This document shows positions 51,814 to 61,107 of a DNA stretch of 64,000 nucleotides, piece by piece. The stretch spans positions 62,001-126,000 of the forward strand of contig JAFABG010000019.1 of the NCBI GenBank assembly GCA_023426145.1. The letters run 5' to 3'. The position numbers were made by a program, and so were the translations under genes. The notes below the pieces were generated by a model. The model saw only the letters and a list, made by a program, of their open reading frames with translations, was not told the origin of the DNA and ran no database searches. This DNA is from Bacteroidota bacterium. Lineage in GTDB: Bacteria; Bacteroidota; Bacteroidia; Bacteroidales; Bacteroidaceae. Every line of letters starts with the position of its first letter. Position 1 is the stretch's first letter.

Positions 51814-53280
51814 TTATCGATTGTTTTCACGCTGAGAAGCATCTGTCTCTGAAATTGGGATAGGGAAAGTATACGCCTTCTCACCAATCATATCGGCATC
51901 CGAACCAATCACTGAAGCGCGGTTCAACCGCTTATAAAGAAAAAACAACTGACCTTCACCAATCAACTCGCGACGATATTCTCTGATCAGTTCTAAATAA
52001 TAGTCCGCAGGGGCATTCTCCAATGCTGCCAAGTTGCGTTCAACCCGCAGTTTATTCAACGCTTCCAAACCACTTCCGCTTGCACGATACTGGCATTCGG
52101 AAAGAATTAAGTACATCTCACCTAAACGAAGCAAAGGAATCTTATCTTTATAGAACGAAGCAGGTTCTTCACGCGAAGACAGAGCCAAATCTTTGTCTAT
52201 CTGCGAGTCATTAAATTTAGTCAGATAACGGTAGTCAACATACTCACTTTTAGTGCCACTAGCAAACTGATAGAGGTAGCGGTAATCATCTGTATTGTTA
52301 TCATAATATTCAATTAGATTGCTACTCTTTAAAGAGAAGCTAGTTGCATTCTCATCCTCGTTAAAATAGGTATCTGCCAAGGTAGAAAGAGTGAGTACGT
52401 TTAAAGCAAACAATTGCTCAGGCGCACATGCATAATCATATCCTTTAGCCATGTCATCACCAACGGCCCACTTAAACACATTCGACTTAATAACCTCTTG
52501 GGCACACAAAGTAGCCTTCTCGTACTCATGCATCCACATATAGAGGCGAGCCTGTAAACCCTTGACAGCATAATAATTTAAATGAACCCGACGATTCATT
52601 AAATAACCACTATCATCGACTTCCGTAATTTTCCGGCCTGTATAAATGGGATCAGATTTAAGTAGAGTCTCCGCTTCCAAAAGATCTTTCTCTATCTTAT
52701 CGGCAACAGCTTTCACTGTGAGCTGAGGAAAAACACGGTAAGTCAATTCTGTACAGTAAGGTATGGCAGGCATATCTAGATTCTGCTCGTAACTTGCTCC
52801 AAAACAACGCAAAAGATCAAAATGCAGAAAAGCACGCAAAGCGTAAGATTCTCCTTTTATAATATTAAAATTGTCTGCACTAAATAATCCTTTTTTCTCA
52901 TCAATCTTATTTATGATGTTATTTGCATTGGCTATTGAGTTATACGATGTAGCCCATATATTCGAGATCTGTAATGCAGACAATGTGTTCGAATAATTAT
53001 AATCGTCCATATCCAAATAATCAGCAGAAGGAAATTCATCCCACTCCTGCCCCAAAACACCCATTGTGCCAAATAGCATTTCTTTGGCGTATGTTTTCTC
53101 GGATACCATAGAAGAATATACTCCGGCTAAAGCCTCTTTAAATCCCGATTCACTTTCAAATAGCTTATTGTCCTCCACTTGCGAACGAGGTTGCACATCG
53201 AGCCAATCGTTGCAGGAAACGAGCAGAGTTGTCGAAAGCAATAAGCAACATGCGATTATATGATTTATACGTTTCATCAT
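51814..53280 (-). CDS. SusD-like (RagB) outer membrane lipoprotein, locus 2
   Basis: A 488-residue SusD family lipoprotein, with lipobox STTLLVSC and mature start NDWLDVQPRSQVEDN. The characteristic sequence GESYALRAFLHFDLLRCFGA (helical SusD repeat), and the late YLILSECQYRASGSG and LIREYRRELIGEGQLFFLYK, confirm the family. It pairs with the upstream STN-type SusC. Shorter than the SusD of PUL 1, it resembles the RagB-like type with small insertions. The gene begins eight bases after the SusC stop. Confidence 0.95.
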   Translation of the reverse strand: MMKRINHIIACCLLLSTTLLVSCNDWLDVQPRSQVEDNKLFESESGFKEALAGVYSSMVSEKTYAKEMLFGTMGVLGQEWDEFPSADYLDMDDYNYSNTLSALQISNIWATSYNSIANANNIINKIDEKKGLFSADNFNIIKGESYALRAFLHFDLLRCFGASYEQNLDMPAIPYCTELTYRVFPQLTVKAVADKIEKDLLEAETLLKSDPIYTGRKITEVDDSGYLMNRRVHLNYYAVKGLQARLYMWMHEYEKATLCAQEVIKSNVFKWAVGDDMAKGYDYACAPEQLFALNVLTLSTLADTYFNEDENATSFSLKSSNLIEYYDNNTDDYRYLYQFASGTKSEYVDYRYLTKFNDSQIDKDLALSSREEPASFYKDKIPLLRLGEMYLILSECQYRASGSGLEALNKLRVERNLAALENAPADYYLELIREYRRELIGEGQLFFLYKRLNRASVIGSDADMIGEKAYTFPIPISETDASQRENNR

Positions 53281-53288
53281 AACTATAT

Positions 53289-56200
53289 TTAGAAGGTTGC
53301 TGATAAAGAGAATGAAAAATTACGTGCATATGGATAGTCCAAACCTCTCTCGGTTTTAACCGTAGAGATGCGGAATAAGTCGTTCATATAGAAAGAGACT
53401 CTCAGTCGTTCCATGAAGGCTCGTTTCAACCAAGGTTGATTTTTGAAGTCATAGTAACAAGAAAGTGAAGCAAACTGGAGCTCATTATTTTTCTCAATGA
53501 AACGCGTCGTTGGATAGGTTTCATTAGGCCGCTCATCTATTTTCTTGAAAGTCGCCACATCTCCTATATTCTGCCAAGTATCATTTAGCACCCGACGATC
53601 TACATTATTGGCTATGTCTACATTCTCAACACGATTGACTAAAGCTTGATTATAATAATCACCTCCAAGCAGATATCTAAACGAGCAACTCAATCCAATG
53701 CCTTTATATTCACCACTGAAACCAAAGTTTCCATGGTATTTCGGATTACTATCACCTGCCACAACATAGTCTTCTGCACTCCAATCATAAGTCGTAGTCC
53801 CATCTTTCTTTAAGAAAATCTCGGCGCCATTTACGGGATCTATTCCCAAAGAACGTACAGCCCAAATAGCGGTCATAGACTGGCCTTCCTCATATCGAAT
53901 CACAGGCGAAGTGGTTGCTTCACCATCCTGCCCTTGGTTAAAGGCTTTCAACGCATCATTAATCTTTGTGACCTTATTCACATTATGTCCCACCGATGCA
54001 TTGGCAGAAATATAGCCATGCTTATTGCGGAAAAATCGCCAACTAATTGTTGCGTCAAAACCTTTATTCTCTACATTTCCTAAATTTTCCTGATAAGAGT
54101 TGAAACCGGTAGAAGTAGGTAAAGTCATACTAAGCAAAGCATCCTTAGTTTTATTGCGGTAGGCATCAAAGCGAATGTTTAAACTTTGAAACAGTTGCAA
54201 ATCAAAGCCTAAATTTAGATCAGCTGTCTGCTGCCATTTAAGCTTATCGTTTGCCATACTCATCAGATAAGCACCGACAATATTGTCATAAACAACATTT
54301 TCATAAAACTTATAGGTAGCCTTTGCTTGATAGGGATTGAAGTTTTGGCTACCAGTTAACCCGTATGAAGCACGCAACTTGAGCTGATTGACAAACGTCA
54401 GTTCTTTCATAAACTTCTCTTTATGTAAATTCCAGCCTAAACCAGCCGACCAAAACGTTCCCCAACGATTGTCTGACCCAAATACAGAAGAGCCATTCAA
54501 GCGCAAAGAAAAATCGGCTAAATACCTATCATCATAAGAATAGTTTAGTGCACCAGTCAATCCAATACTACGAGTGGTTGCTTCGCTACCTGATGGTTTG
54601 CCATTGTCAGCATACTGTTTGGCAAAAGAAATATGGTCTACATGATTATTCAAGAATCCCCATGCTGTCATACCATGGTTTTCGGAAGTGGAAGAGTTTA
54701 AACTCCAAGCTGCATTTGCCAACAACATGTGCTTACCAAAATGATTCGAATAGTTGGTGGTAATGTCGGCTGAAAGATTCTCGGAACTTCCATCTGAAAT
54801 AGAGTAAGAACCCCGTTTAAAGTATTGATCTCCGGTCCACGTTGCAAACCGTGTATGATCACCCGGATAGAAATCTTCACGGGTATTCGATTGATACGTA
54901 TATCCCACCCTAGCTGTAAAGCGCAAATTCTCTAAAGCTCTCCATTCAATATAGAAATTTTCGGTATACTCAGTATACTTAGAGAAATTCTTTGTACCGA
55001 GAGACGCATTATACAAGGGGTTATAGTAATACACTGGTTTAGAACTAGTTCCAGGATAAAGGTAGTAACCCAATAGTTTCTGCAGATTTCCATTCTCATC
55101 ATACGGAGAATAGTAGGGATTCATTCCCACATACTCTGAAAATGAGCCGTAAGGTGAGTCTTCCGCCTTATTGGATGTAATAGAGAGAGAATTACGGAAC
55201 AGCAAGTTTTTATAGCGATATGAAAGTTTGATATTTCCCGACAATGTGTTTCGATTGGAACCTTTCATAACACCAGCTATATTATTGTATCCCAATGAGC
55301 CACTATAACGCATGCGATCATCTCCACCTTCCATATAAACAGAATGTTTCTGCCCTAGTCCTGTACGCAAAGGCTTCGACAACCAATAGGTATCAATGCC
55401 TTCGCTGACATTCTTTAAAAGACCATTATATTGTTCACGCAAAGCCTGAGCATAACTTGGAGAAGAAGATGTATAGCGTCCAGAGTTCAACTCTACTTGC
55501 AGCTTTTCAGCTGCATTACAGAGATCATAGGAAGATAGGTCAGGGGCTTCAACATTCAAATCGCCAGTATACGTCATGCGCAACCGACCTTTTTCAGGCT
55601 CAATGGTCTCTACAACAACAACACCATTTGCCGCCTTAGCTCCGTATATAGCTTTGGCAGCTGCATCTTTCAATACGGTAACCGAAGCAACACGATTCAT
55701 ATCTAAATCGAAGACCTGTTGACGAGTGGTTTCAAAACCATCGACCACGAAAAGCGGTTCATTAGGATTACCATCATATTCACTTTGCAATCCGGTGAAA
55801 GATGCATTTCCACGAATAGTTATATCATTGAATGAATTCGGATTAGATCCATTTAGGTAATTATCCTCCACCAAAAAAGAAGGTTCTAGATTTTGCAAAC
55901 TCTTAATCAAATTCTGGTTTCCAACCGATTTTAGATCCTCTTTAGAATAAGTCACTGCAGAACCAGTGAAACTCTCAGCCCTGTAATTGAACAGACCAGT
56001 AACAACAATTTCATTAATCATCTTTGAGTCTTCTTTCAGAGTGACATTTAATTGGGTTTCTCCGGCATATCGAACTACCGATGGTTCCATCCCAATAAAT
56101 GAGAATGTCAGTTCTAATCTTTCTATATCCGGAAGAACAAGTGAATAATGTCCATCAAGCTCTGTAGTAGTCCCGATACGCGTACCGTTCACTTGAATAT

Positions 56201-56633
56201 TAACTCCGGGGAGTGGTTCATTGTGAGTATCACAAACGGTTCCCACTACCTTCCGTTTGGCCATACTGACCATCTGAACCATCTTGCGCACTTCCTCTTT
56301 ATGCAGAGTTACAATCTTTCCCTTGATCTCGTACCGAAAACCTGTTCCGGTAAAAATACAGTTCAGAACCTTGCCTACTGTTTCTTTCTTTGCCTGTATC
56401 GTTACAGGGCCAATAGAGGAGCCCACCTGCTCTACATTATAGACAAAATTCATTCCGGTCTGCTTTCGTATTGACTCCAGAACCTCCTTCAGAGGTGCCG
56501 ACTTGAAATCTAAAGTTACCGTTTTTTTCTCAATCGCCTCTTGTGCACCGAGCGTTCCTGAAAGAACAAATAGTCCCATCAGTACACACGCCAAGTAGCG
56601 ATTCCATTTACGTTTACATTTTTTCATACACAT
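53289..56633 (-). CDS. SusC-like TonB-dependent transporter with STN signalling domain, locus 2
   Basis: A 1114-residue transporter. After the signal peptide a secretin/TonB short N-terminal (STN) domain occupies about 40-115 (LKEVLESIRKQTGMNFVYN), which in FecA-type systems contacts the FecR anti-sigma factor. A CarboxypepD regulatory domain (GTVCDTHNEPLPGVNIQVNG), then the plug (NEIVVTGLFNYRAESFTGSA) and the barrel follow, ending RNFSFSLSATF with phenylalanine. Upstream FecR and ECF genes complete the signalling chain. The imported compound is unknown. Two ATGs near the start are possible (56633, 56627). Confidence 0.96.
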   Translation of the reverse strand: MCMKKCKRKWNRYLACVLMGLFVLSGTLGAQEAIEKKTVTLDFKSAPLKEVLESIRKQTGMNFVYNVEQVGSSIGPVTIQAKKETVGKVLNCIFTGTGFRYEIKGKIVTLHKEEVRKMVQMVSMAKRKVVGTVCDTHNEPLPGVNIQVNGTRIGTTTELDGHYSLVLPDIERLELTFSFIGMEPSVVRYAGETQLNVTLKEDSKMINEIVVTGLFNYRAESFTGSAVTYSKEDLKSVGNQNLIKSLQNLEPSFLVEDNYLNGSNPNSFNDITIRGNASFTGLQSEYDGNPNEPLFVVDGFETTRQQVFDLDMNRVASVTVLKDAAAKAIYGAKAANGVVVVETIEPEKGRLRMTYTGDLNVEAPDLSSYDLCNAAEKLQVELNSGRYTSSSPSYAQALREQYNGLLKNVSEGIDTYWLSKPLRTGLGQKHSVYMEGGDDRMRYSGSLGYNNIAGVMKGSNRNTLSGNIKLSYRYKNLLFRNSLSITSNKAEDSPYGSFSEYVGMNPYYSPYDENGNLQKLLGYYLYPGTSSKPVYYYNPLYNASLGTKNFSKYTEYTENFYIEWRALENLRFTARVGYTYQSNTREDFYPGDHTRFATWTGDQYFKRGSYSISDGSSENLSADITTNYSNHFGKHMLLANAAWSLNSSTSENHGMTAWGFLNNHVDHISFAKQYADNGKPSGSEATTRSIGLTGALNYSYDDRYLADFSLRLNGSSVFGSDNRWGTFWSAGLGWNLHKEKFMKELTFVNQLKLRASYGLTGSQNFNPYQAKATYKFYENVVYDNIVGAYLMSMANDKLKWQQTADLNLGFDLQLFQSLNIRFDAYRNKTKDALLSMTLPTSTGFNSYQENLGNVENKGFDATISWRFFRNKHGYISANASVGHNVNKVTKINDALKAFNQGQDGEATTSPVIRYEEGQSMTAIWAVRSLGIDPVNGAEIFLKKDGTTTYDWSAEDYVVAGDSNPKYHGNFGFSGEYKGIGLSCSFRYLLGGDYYNQALVNRVENVDIANNVDRRVLNDTWQNIGDVATFKKIDERPNETYPTTRFIEKNNELQFASLSCYYDFKNQPWLKRAFMERLRVSFYMNDLFRISTVKTERGLDYPYARNFSFSLSATF

Positions 56634-56672
56634 TTACTTTTTGTTAGAAGAATAGAGAAATCTGAACTAAGA

Positions 56673-56703
56673 CCTATACGTCTCAGCCTATAAAGAGCTA
56701 CCC
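56673..56703 (-). promoter_or_regulatory. Candidate ECF-type promoter before the locus 2 susC
   Basis: On the minus strand GGGTAGC (56703-56697), a 16-base spacer and CGTATAGG (56680-56673). It lies between fecR and susC, the expected place for a promoter recognised by the locus ECF sigma factor. The match is by analogy only. Confidence 0.4.
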
Positions 56704-56720
56704 ATTATATAGTAATTTTG

Positions 56721-57782
56721 TTATCTCGAAATATACAGGACGTGTCCCTTTACTTCCACCTTCACATTCACAGTGCTACTGATAGCCTGAATGATCGGTT
56801 CAATCGTATCATACCGGTCTAAACTGCCGGTAAAATGTAACTGCTGAATACCATCCGTCTTAAATCGTATATCTATGTTATACCAACGGGACAGTATATC
56901 TGTAATATCTTTTAATGACTGATTATCAAAAAAGAAACGTCCTTCATTCCATGCAGTATAAGCCTCAACATCTACATTTTTCACAACCAATTGATTACTG
57001 CCATTTTTCAACTCTGCCAATTGCCCAGGCGAAATCATACGTTCAGAGCCTCCTGTAATCACTCCCACATTCCCCCTGACTAATACTACTGCAGCATCTT
57101 CATCTGGATAAGCATTGATATTGAATGCAGTACCATATTGCCGCACTGTCATCTTATCGGTCACCACATAAAACGGTCTTTTTGCATCATGAGCTATCTC
57201 AAAGTAGGCCTCTCCTTCTAAATAAACCTTGCGTTCGTCTTTCGAGAAACCAACAGGATATTTCAGTTGTGAATCTGCATTCAAGTGCACCTTAGTTCCA
57301 TCTTCCAAGACAATTCGATATTCTCCACCTCGCTTCGTCAACAAAGTGTTATACTCTTCTAAAGCAGCCTGTGAAGTTTCACCATAAGTTATATGGTTAT
57401 CCTTTATCGTTGCTACGGTAGCTCCCCCAACTGGCAGACTATCCATAGCTGTTGAGTCCAAATCAATCTGATTACCGTTGGATAAGATTAGAACTGCCTG
57501 AGAATTACCGGGACCAACTTCAGACAAACTTTCAATAGAAATAGACGGTTTTGATAACAATAGTAGCCAGATGGCAAGAATTGACACAGGCAACAATAGA
57601 ATGGCAGCATATTTGTAGATTGTCCACCAAGAGGTTTTATTAGGTACCCTTATATTAACACGATGACAGAAGTCGGTCCAAGCCTTTTGCTTGTCAACTC
57701 TTCTGTAAAGATGATATTTGGAAAGAAAAGAATCATTCTCTTCCAATTCATCAATAAGTCGTTTCCCTTTTGGTTTATCCAT
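56721..57782 (-). CDS. FecR family anti-sigma factor
   Basis: A 353-residue inner membrane regulator. A cytoplasmic N-terminal region (1-58) should bind the ECF sigma factor. A membrane segment follows at about 59-78 (AAILLLPVSILAIWLLLLSK), then the FecR domain (RIVLEDGTKVHLNADSQLKY with YLEGEAYFEIAHD) and a C-terminal DUF4974-type domain (FFDNQSLKDITDILSRWYNI) that meets the STN domain of SusC. It sits between the sigma gene and susC, completing a trans-envelope signalling unit. Confidence 0.95.
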   Translation of the reverse strand: MDKPKGKRLIDELEENDSFLSKYHLYRRVDKQKAWTDFCHRVNIRVPNKTSWWTIYKYAAILLLPVSILAIWLLLLSKPSISIESLSEVGPGNSQAVLILSNGNQIDLDSTAMDSLPVGGATVATIKDNHITYGETSQAALEEYNTLLTKRGGEYRIVLEDGTKVHLNADSQLKYPVGFSKDERKVYLEGEAYFEIAHDAKRPFYVVTDKMTVRQYGTAFNINAYPDEDAAVVLVRGNVGVITGGSERMISPGQLAELKNGSNQLVVKNVDVEAYTAWNEGRFFFDNQSLKDITDILSRWYNIDIRFKTDGIQQLHFTGSLDRYDTIEPIIQAISSTVNVKVEVKGHVLYISR

Positions 57783-57884
57783 AACTACATCCTAATTTTG
57801 CATTGTTCATATAAAGAACAACTTCAACAGCAAAACGGGTGACAAACCAATAAGAAAAAAATCTTTTTTCTTTAAAATCCGCAA

Positions 57885-58454
57885 TTAATGCATCATTATG
57901 CAAGTTGAAAGCAGAAAAGAGAAAAGTAAATTCGCTTGTTCCTTTAATCTTCTCATAGCCCTCATTTTCTGAGTTTTAACTGTATCGATAGACACTTGAA
58001 GTAGATCTGCTATTTCTTTATTCTTTTTTCCTTCGAGAGACATTAAAAAAATCTCTCGGCAACGCGAAGGTAATTCATCAATAGCTTGAAATAAAAGACG
58101 GTATTCATCTTCTTTATTCAACTCATTTTCATCTAACTCTTCCTCAAGGGATATTTCCTTTATGTATTCGGCATAGCGTCCTTCAACGTTCTGATGCTTT
58201 AAATAATTAAGCGCAGCATTTTTTACAAATTTATATAGATAAGTTTTAAAAGCTAGATAAGAGCTAAAAGTGACTTTCTTCTCCCACATAGTGACAAATA
58301 ATTCTTGAACGATATCCTCTGCTGCCCCATCCGAAGCAACAAAAGCAGAAGCATACACAACTAATGCCGGATAGAAGTCATTATACAATATTTTATATGC
58401 TTCTATCTGCCGTTCGTTTATTTTTTGCAAGAAAGCAGCTTCCTTGTCCATCAT
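57885..58454 (-). CDS. FecI-type ECF RNA polymerase sigma factor
   Basis: An ECF sigma factor of about 189 residues paired with FecR. Region 2 is QIEAYKILYNDFYPALVVYA and ASDGAAEDIVQELFVTMWEK. Region 4 is LPSRCREIFLMSLEGKKNKE with IADLLQVSIDTVKTQKMRAM. The start at ATG 58454 matches the family length; an in-frame ATG at 58505 would add 17 residues unlike the family. It should activate the susC operon when the transporter senses its ligand. A long leader of uncertain function precedes it. Confidence 0.93.
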   Translation of the reverse strand: MMDKEAAFLQKINERQIEAYKILYNDFYPALVVYASAFVASDGAAEDIVQELFVTMWEKKVTFSSYLAFKTYLYKFVKNAALNYLKHQNVEGRYAEYIKEISLEEELDENELNKEDEYRLLFQAIDELPSRCREIFLMSLEGKKNKEIADLLQVSIDTVKTQKMRAMRRLKEQANLLFSFLLSTCIMMH

Positions 58455-58868
58455 TTGGGAGTCATTATATATGAATTGTACTAATAAAACTACTTTTAAG
58501 TTCATTATATTAATGATCGTTGATCTTAAACAAAATAGTAATCAAGCGCTAAGTTTTCAACTAATTAGATAATTTTGAGTTGATCATGTGCGCAAAAATA
58601 ATCATTTAGCAACAGAAGCCAAGCAGAAAAGCAGAGAGTTTTTTCAGCCTCGTCATACGAGCCCTAGGTTACGCTCTCTCTATTATATAAAAACGAACGA
58701 TTCATTTTGATGTTGCAAAGATAAGAGGATATTTGCTAACTACCTATCACATAGTCGTGTGATCTTATACACCATTTATGTGGTAATTGAACAAAATCTA
58801 ATATATACCTATCATAAAAAAAGAGTGTCCGATGAGGACACTCTTAAAAAAGTTATAAGGATAAGACT
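58455..58868 (-). other. Gene-free stretch upstream of the locus 2 sigma gene
   Basis: This 414-base gap contains two minus-strand -7 matches, TATTTTTG at 58600-58593 and TATCTTTG at 58723-58716. Between them lies a small hairpin (58649-58653 with 58657-58661) inside a weak GAGAG/CTCTC pairing (58634-58638 with 58674-58678). The YugP terminator occupies its right end. No gene was seen. Confidence 0.45.
58821..58845 (-). terminator. Terminator of the YugP-type peptidase gene
   Basis: A perfect 10-base stem (58821-58830 with 58836-58845) and a 5-base loop, followed on the minus strand by a T tract. Confidence 0.9.
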
Positions 58869-59549
58869 TTAGTCTCTTCTACCCATAAAAATCATGATAT
58901 AGTAAATCAATGTAGCTAAAGAGCCCAAAGCAGCAACCACATAGGTATAAGCAGCTGAACGAAGTGCATCTTCTGCTTGCGAATGATTATAAGAATTCGT
59001 AATACCAGATGAACTCAACCACACAAGCGCACGCTTACTTGCATTGATCTCAACAGGTAAAGTGACAAAACTAAACAGCGTAGTCGTTGCAAACAAGATG
59101 ATACCTGCCAACAACAGTTGGGGAAACGAATTAATCAGCAAAATACCGCCTAATAGAATCCAAGTCATTATGGAAGAAGCAAAGTTAACCACCGGAACCA
59201 ATGCACTACGCATTTTTAACGGAGCATACATACGTGCATGCTGTACGGCATGTCCACATTCATGAGCTGCTACAGCAGCTGCCATTATGCTAGTACTTTC
59301 ATAAACACCCTCACTCAGATTTACGGTTTTACTTGCAGGATTATAATGGTCAGTGAGTCGACCTGGAGTATGTGTAACCTGCACATCGTCAATACCATTA
59401 TCACGCAGCATCTTCAGAGCGACATCGCGTCCTGTCATACCGTTTCCAGTAGGAATCTTAGAATATTTTTTAAATTTATTCTGCAAATTCATTTGTACCA
59501 GCCAACTAACTACGGCAATCCCGATAAATAATACCCAATAAGACATCAT
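58869..59549 (-). CDS. YugP-type zinc metallopeptidase, membrane bound
   Basis: The 226-residue protein has an N-terminal membrane segment (about 3-20) and hydrophobic segments at about 118-160 and 198-222. The zinc site is HECGH (His96, Glu97, His100) in AAVAAHECGHAVQHARMYAP. The SKRALVWLSSSG region supplies further family signature. This matches the neutral zinc metallopeptidase YugP family (DUF/PF04298), thought to act on membrane or periplasmic proteins. A candidate -7 element (TATTTTTG on the minus strand, 59608-59601) lies about 52 bases upstream. Confidence 0.9.
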   Translation of the reverse strand: MMSYWVLFIGIAVVSWLVQMNLQNKFKKYSKIPTGNGMTGRDVALKMLRDNGIDDVQVTHTPGRLTDHYNPASKTVNLSEGVYESTSIMAAAVAAHECGHAVQHARMYAPLKMRSALVPVVNFASSIMTWILLGGILLINSFPQLLLAGIILFATTTLFSFVTLPVEINASKRALVWLSSSGITNSYNHSQAEDALRSAAYTYVVAALGSLATLIYYIMIFMGRRD

Positions 59550-59668
59550 ATACTTTTCATTTTAATTATTATTCTATAGAAGTCAAAACAAATTGTTTGC
59601 CAAAAATAAAAGGAAACGAGATATACTAGGGTAGTTTTCCTTTGCTTTTATGAAGAATTAGCTAAAAA

Positions 59669-60988
59669 TTAATCAATTGTAAGTTCAACGACTAAATCAA
59701 TATCCTTAGGAACCTCTGAAAATTCGAGCAAAATTCCACTTTTGTTTTTACCAAAACGAACGGGAGTTTTATCTTTAAATAATACTGCTTTTTTGATTTT
59801 TCGATTTACCAAAGGCAAAAATAACACCTTATCTTGTAGATTCAGAATGTGCACATACAATTGATTTCCCTTTTGAGTCGTTACTCCCCAATCATGAGGA
59901 GCTACGCCTCCCCCACGAGTTCCATAAATTGTTTCCCCATATTTCTCCATCCATTGTCCCATCTCATGGAGGCGCTCTACTGCTACCTCAGGAAGCTCTC
60001 CATCAGGCTGAGGACCAATATTCATCAACAAGTTCGCATTCTTGCCCGCTGCTTTTACCAAATAATGAATAAGTGTCTTTGCTGATTTATAATTCTGATC
60101 TGTAATCTTGTATCCCCACATCCCGTTCATGGTTTCACAAGTTTCCAGTGGAAGTTGACTTACATGCTGTCCGGAATACCCTGACATATTTTCACCAGGT
60201 AGATCTCTTTCAAATATCTGTATATCTTCACCAGGATTGGGACTTTGATGATGGTTATTACCAATCAAGCAACCAGGCTGTAGTTTATGGATTAATGCAT
60301 ATTGCTCAGGCAACTCCCAATTAAAATTAGGATTCTTGTTTTGATCCCACCAACCATCGAACCAAATGGCACGTACAGAACCGTAATTGGTCAGTAACTC
60401 TGTCAGTTGATTATTCATAAACTGATAATAACTTTTCCAATTACCCTTAGGATTGGGACGGCCAGTACCGTGTCCGGTTTCTCCCCAAGGATAATCTTCT
60501 CTGGACCAATCAAGATGTGAATAGTACAGATGAAGCTTTATTCCTTGCTTCTGACAGGCAACTGCCAGTTCTTTAACGATATCTCGCTTAAAAGGAGTGG
60601 CTTTAACAATATTAAAATCAGAGTACTTTGTATCAAACATTGAAAAGCCATCGTGATGACGTGACGTTAAACAAATATATTTAGCCCCAGATGCCTTGAT
60701 AGCAGCAACCCATTTATCGGCATTAAATTTTGAAGGATAAAAACCACCTGCCAGTTTGGCATACTCTTTATAATTTAAATTATTAATGTTCATAGTCCAT
60801 TCACCAGTGGCTAGCATAGCATAAACTCCCCAATGAAGAAATATGCCGAACTTATCGTCTTGAAATTCCTGACGAGATTTTAGATTTTCATCTGTAGGAT
60901 GATAGGCAGGCTGTGCTAAAAGTGGAGAAGAAAATCCCAAACTAAGACTTAGTAGAGATAAAAGGATAAGGAGATGTGTTTTCATCAT
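59669..60988 (-). CDS. GH29 alpha-L-fucosidase
   Basis: A 439-residue secreted fucosidase (signal peptide MMKTHLLILLSLLSLSLGFS). GH29 hallmarks are FGIFLHWGVYA, the LTSRHHDGFSMFDTKYSD segment (His111, His112), DWSREDYPWGETGHG, and the nucleophile Asp211 in RAIWFDGWWDQ. The acid-base residue should lie in the later region, around EDIQIFERDLPG or the following stretch, but I cannot fix it. It removes alpha-fucose from host or dietary glycans in the periplasm. It is a stand-alone gene with no SusC/D neighbour of its own. Confidence 0.93.
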   Translation of the reverse strand: MMKTHLLILLSLLSLSLGFSSPLLAQPAYHPTDENLKSRQEFQDDKFGIFLHWGVYAMLATGEWTMNINNLNYKEYAKLAGGFYPSKFNADKWVAAIKASGAKYICLTSRHHDGFSMFDTKYSDFNIVKATPFKRDIVKELAVACQKQGIKLHLYYSHLDWSREDYPWGETGHGTGRPNPKGNWKSYYQFMNNQLTELLTNYGSVRAIWFDGWWDQNKNPNFNWELPEQYALIHKLQPGCLIGNNHHQSPNPGEDIQIFERDLPGENMSGYSGQHVSQLPLETCETMNGMWGYKITDQNYKSAKTLIHYLVKAAGKNANLLMNIGPQPDGELPEVAVERLHEMGQWMEKYGETIYGTRGGGVAPHDWGVTTQKGNQLYVHILNLQDKVLFLPLVNRKIKKAVLFKDKTPVRFGKNKSGILLEFSEVPKDIDLVVELTID

Positions 60989-61031
60989 GAAGTTATATTA
61001 CATTAAGGGAATTAAGATGAGAAAAACAAAA

Positions 61032-61059
61032 AGGCGGAGCAATTTACATTTCTCCGCCT
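61032..61059 (-). terminator. purA terminator
   Basis: An 8-base GC-rich stem (61032-61039 with 61052-61059), followed on the minus strand by a T-rich tract. It lies about 50 bases beyond the purA stop. Confidence 0.85.
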
Positions 61060-61107
61060 CTCATTAAGTTATAGATCAAAGTTATTCTATGAAAAAATAA
61101 CTCCTTC

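Noticed and set aside
59738..60100. Reading the GH29 gene as part of a polysaccharide utilisation locus with locus 2
   Set aside because: It is separated from locus 2 by the YugP-type gene and by terminators, so there is no operon link.
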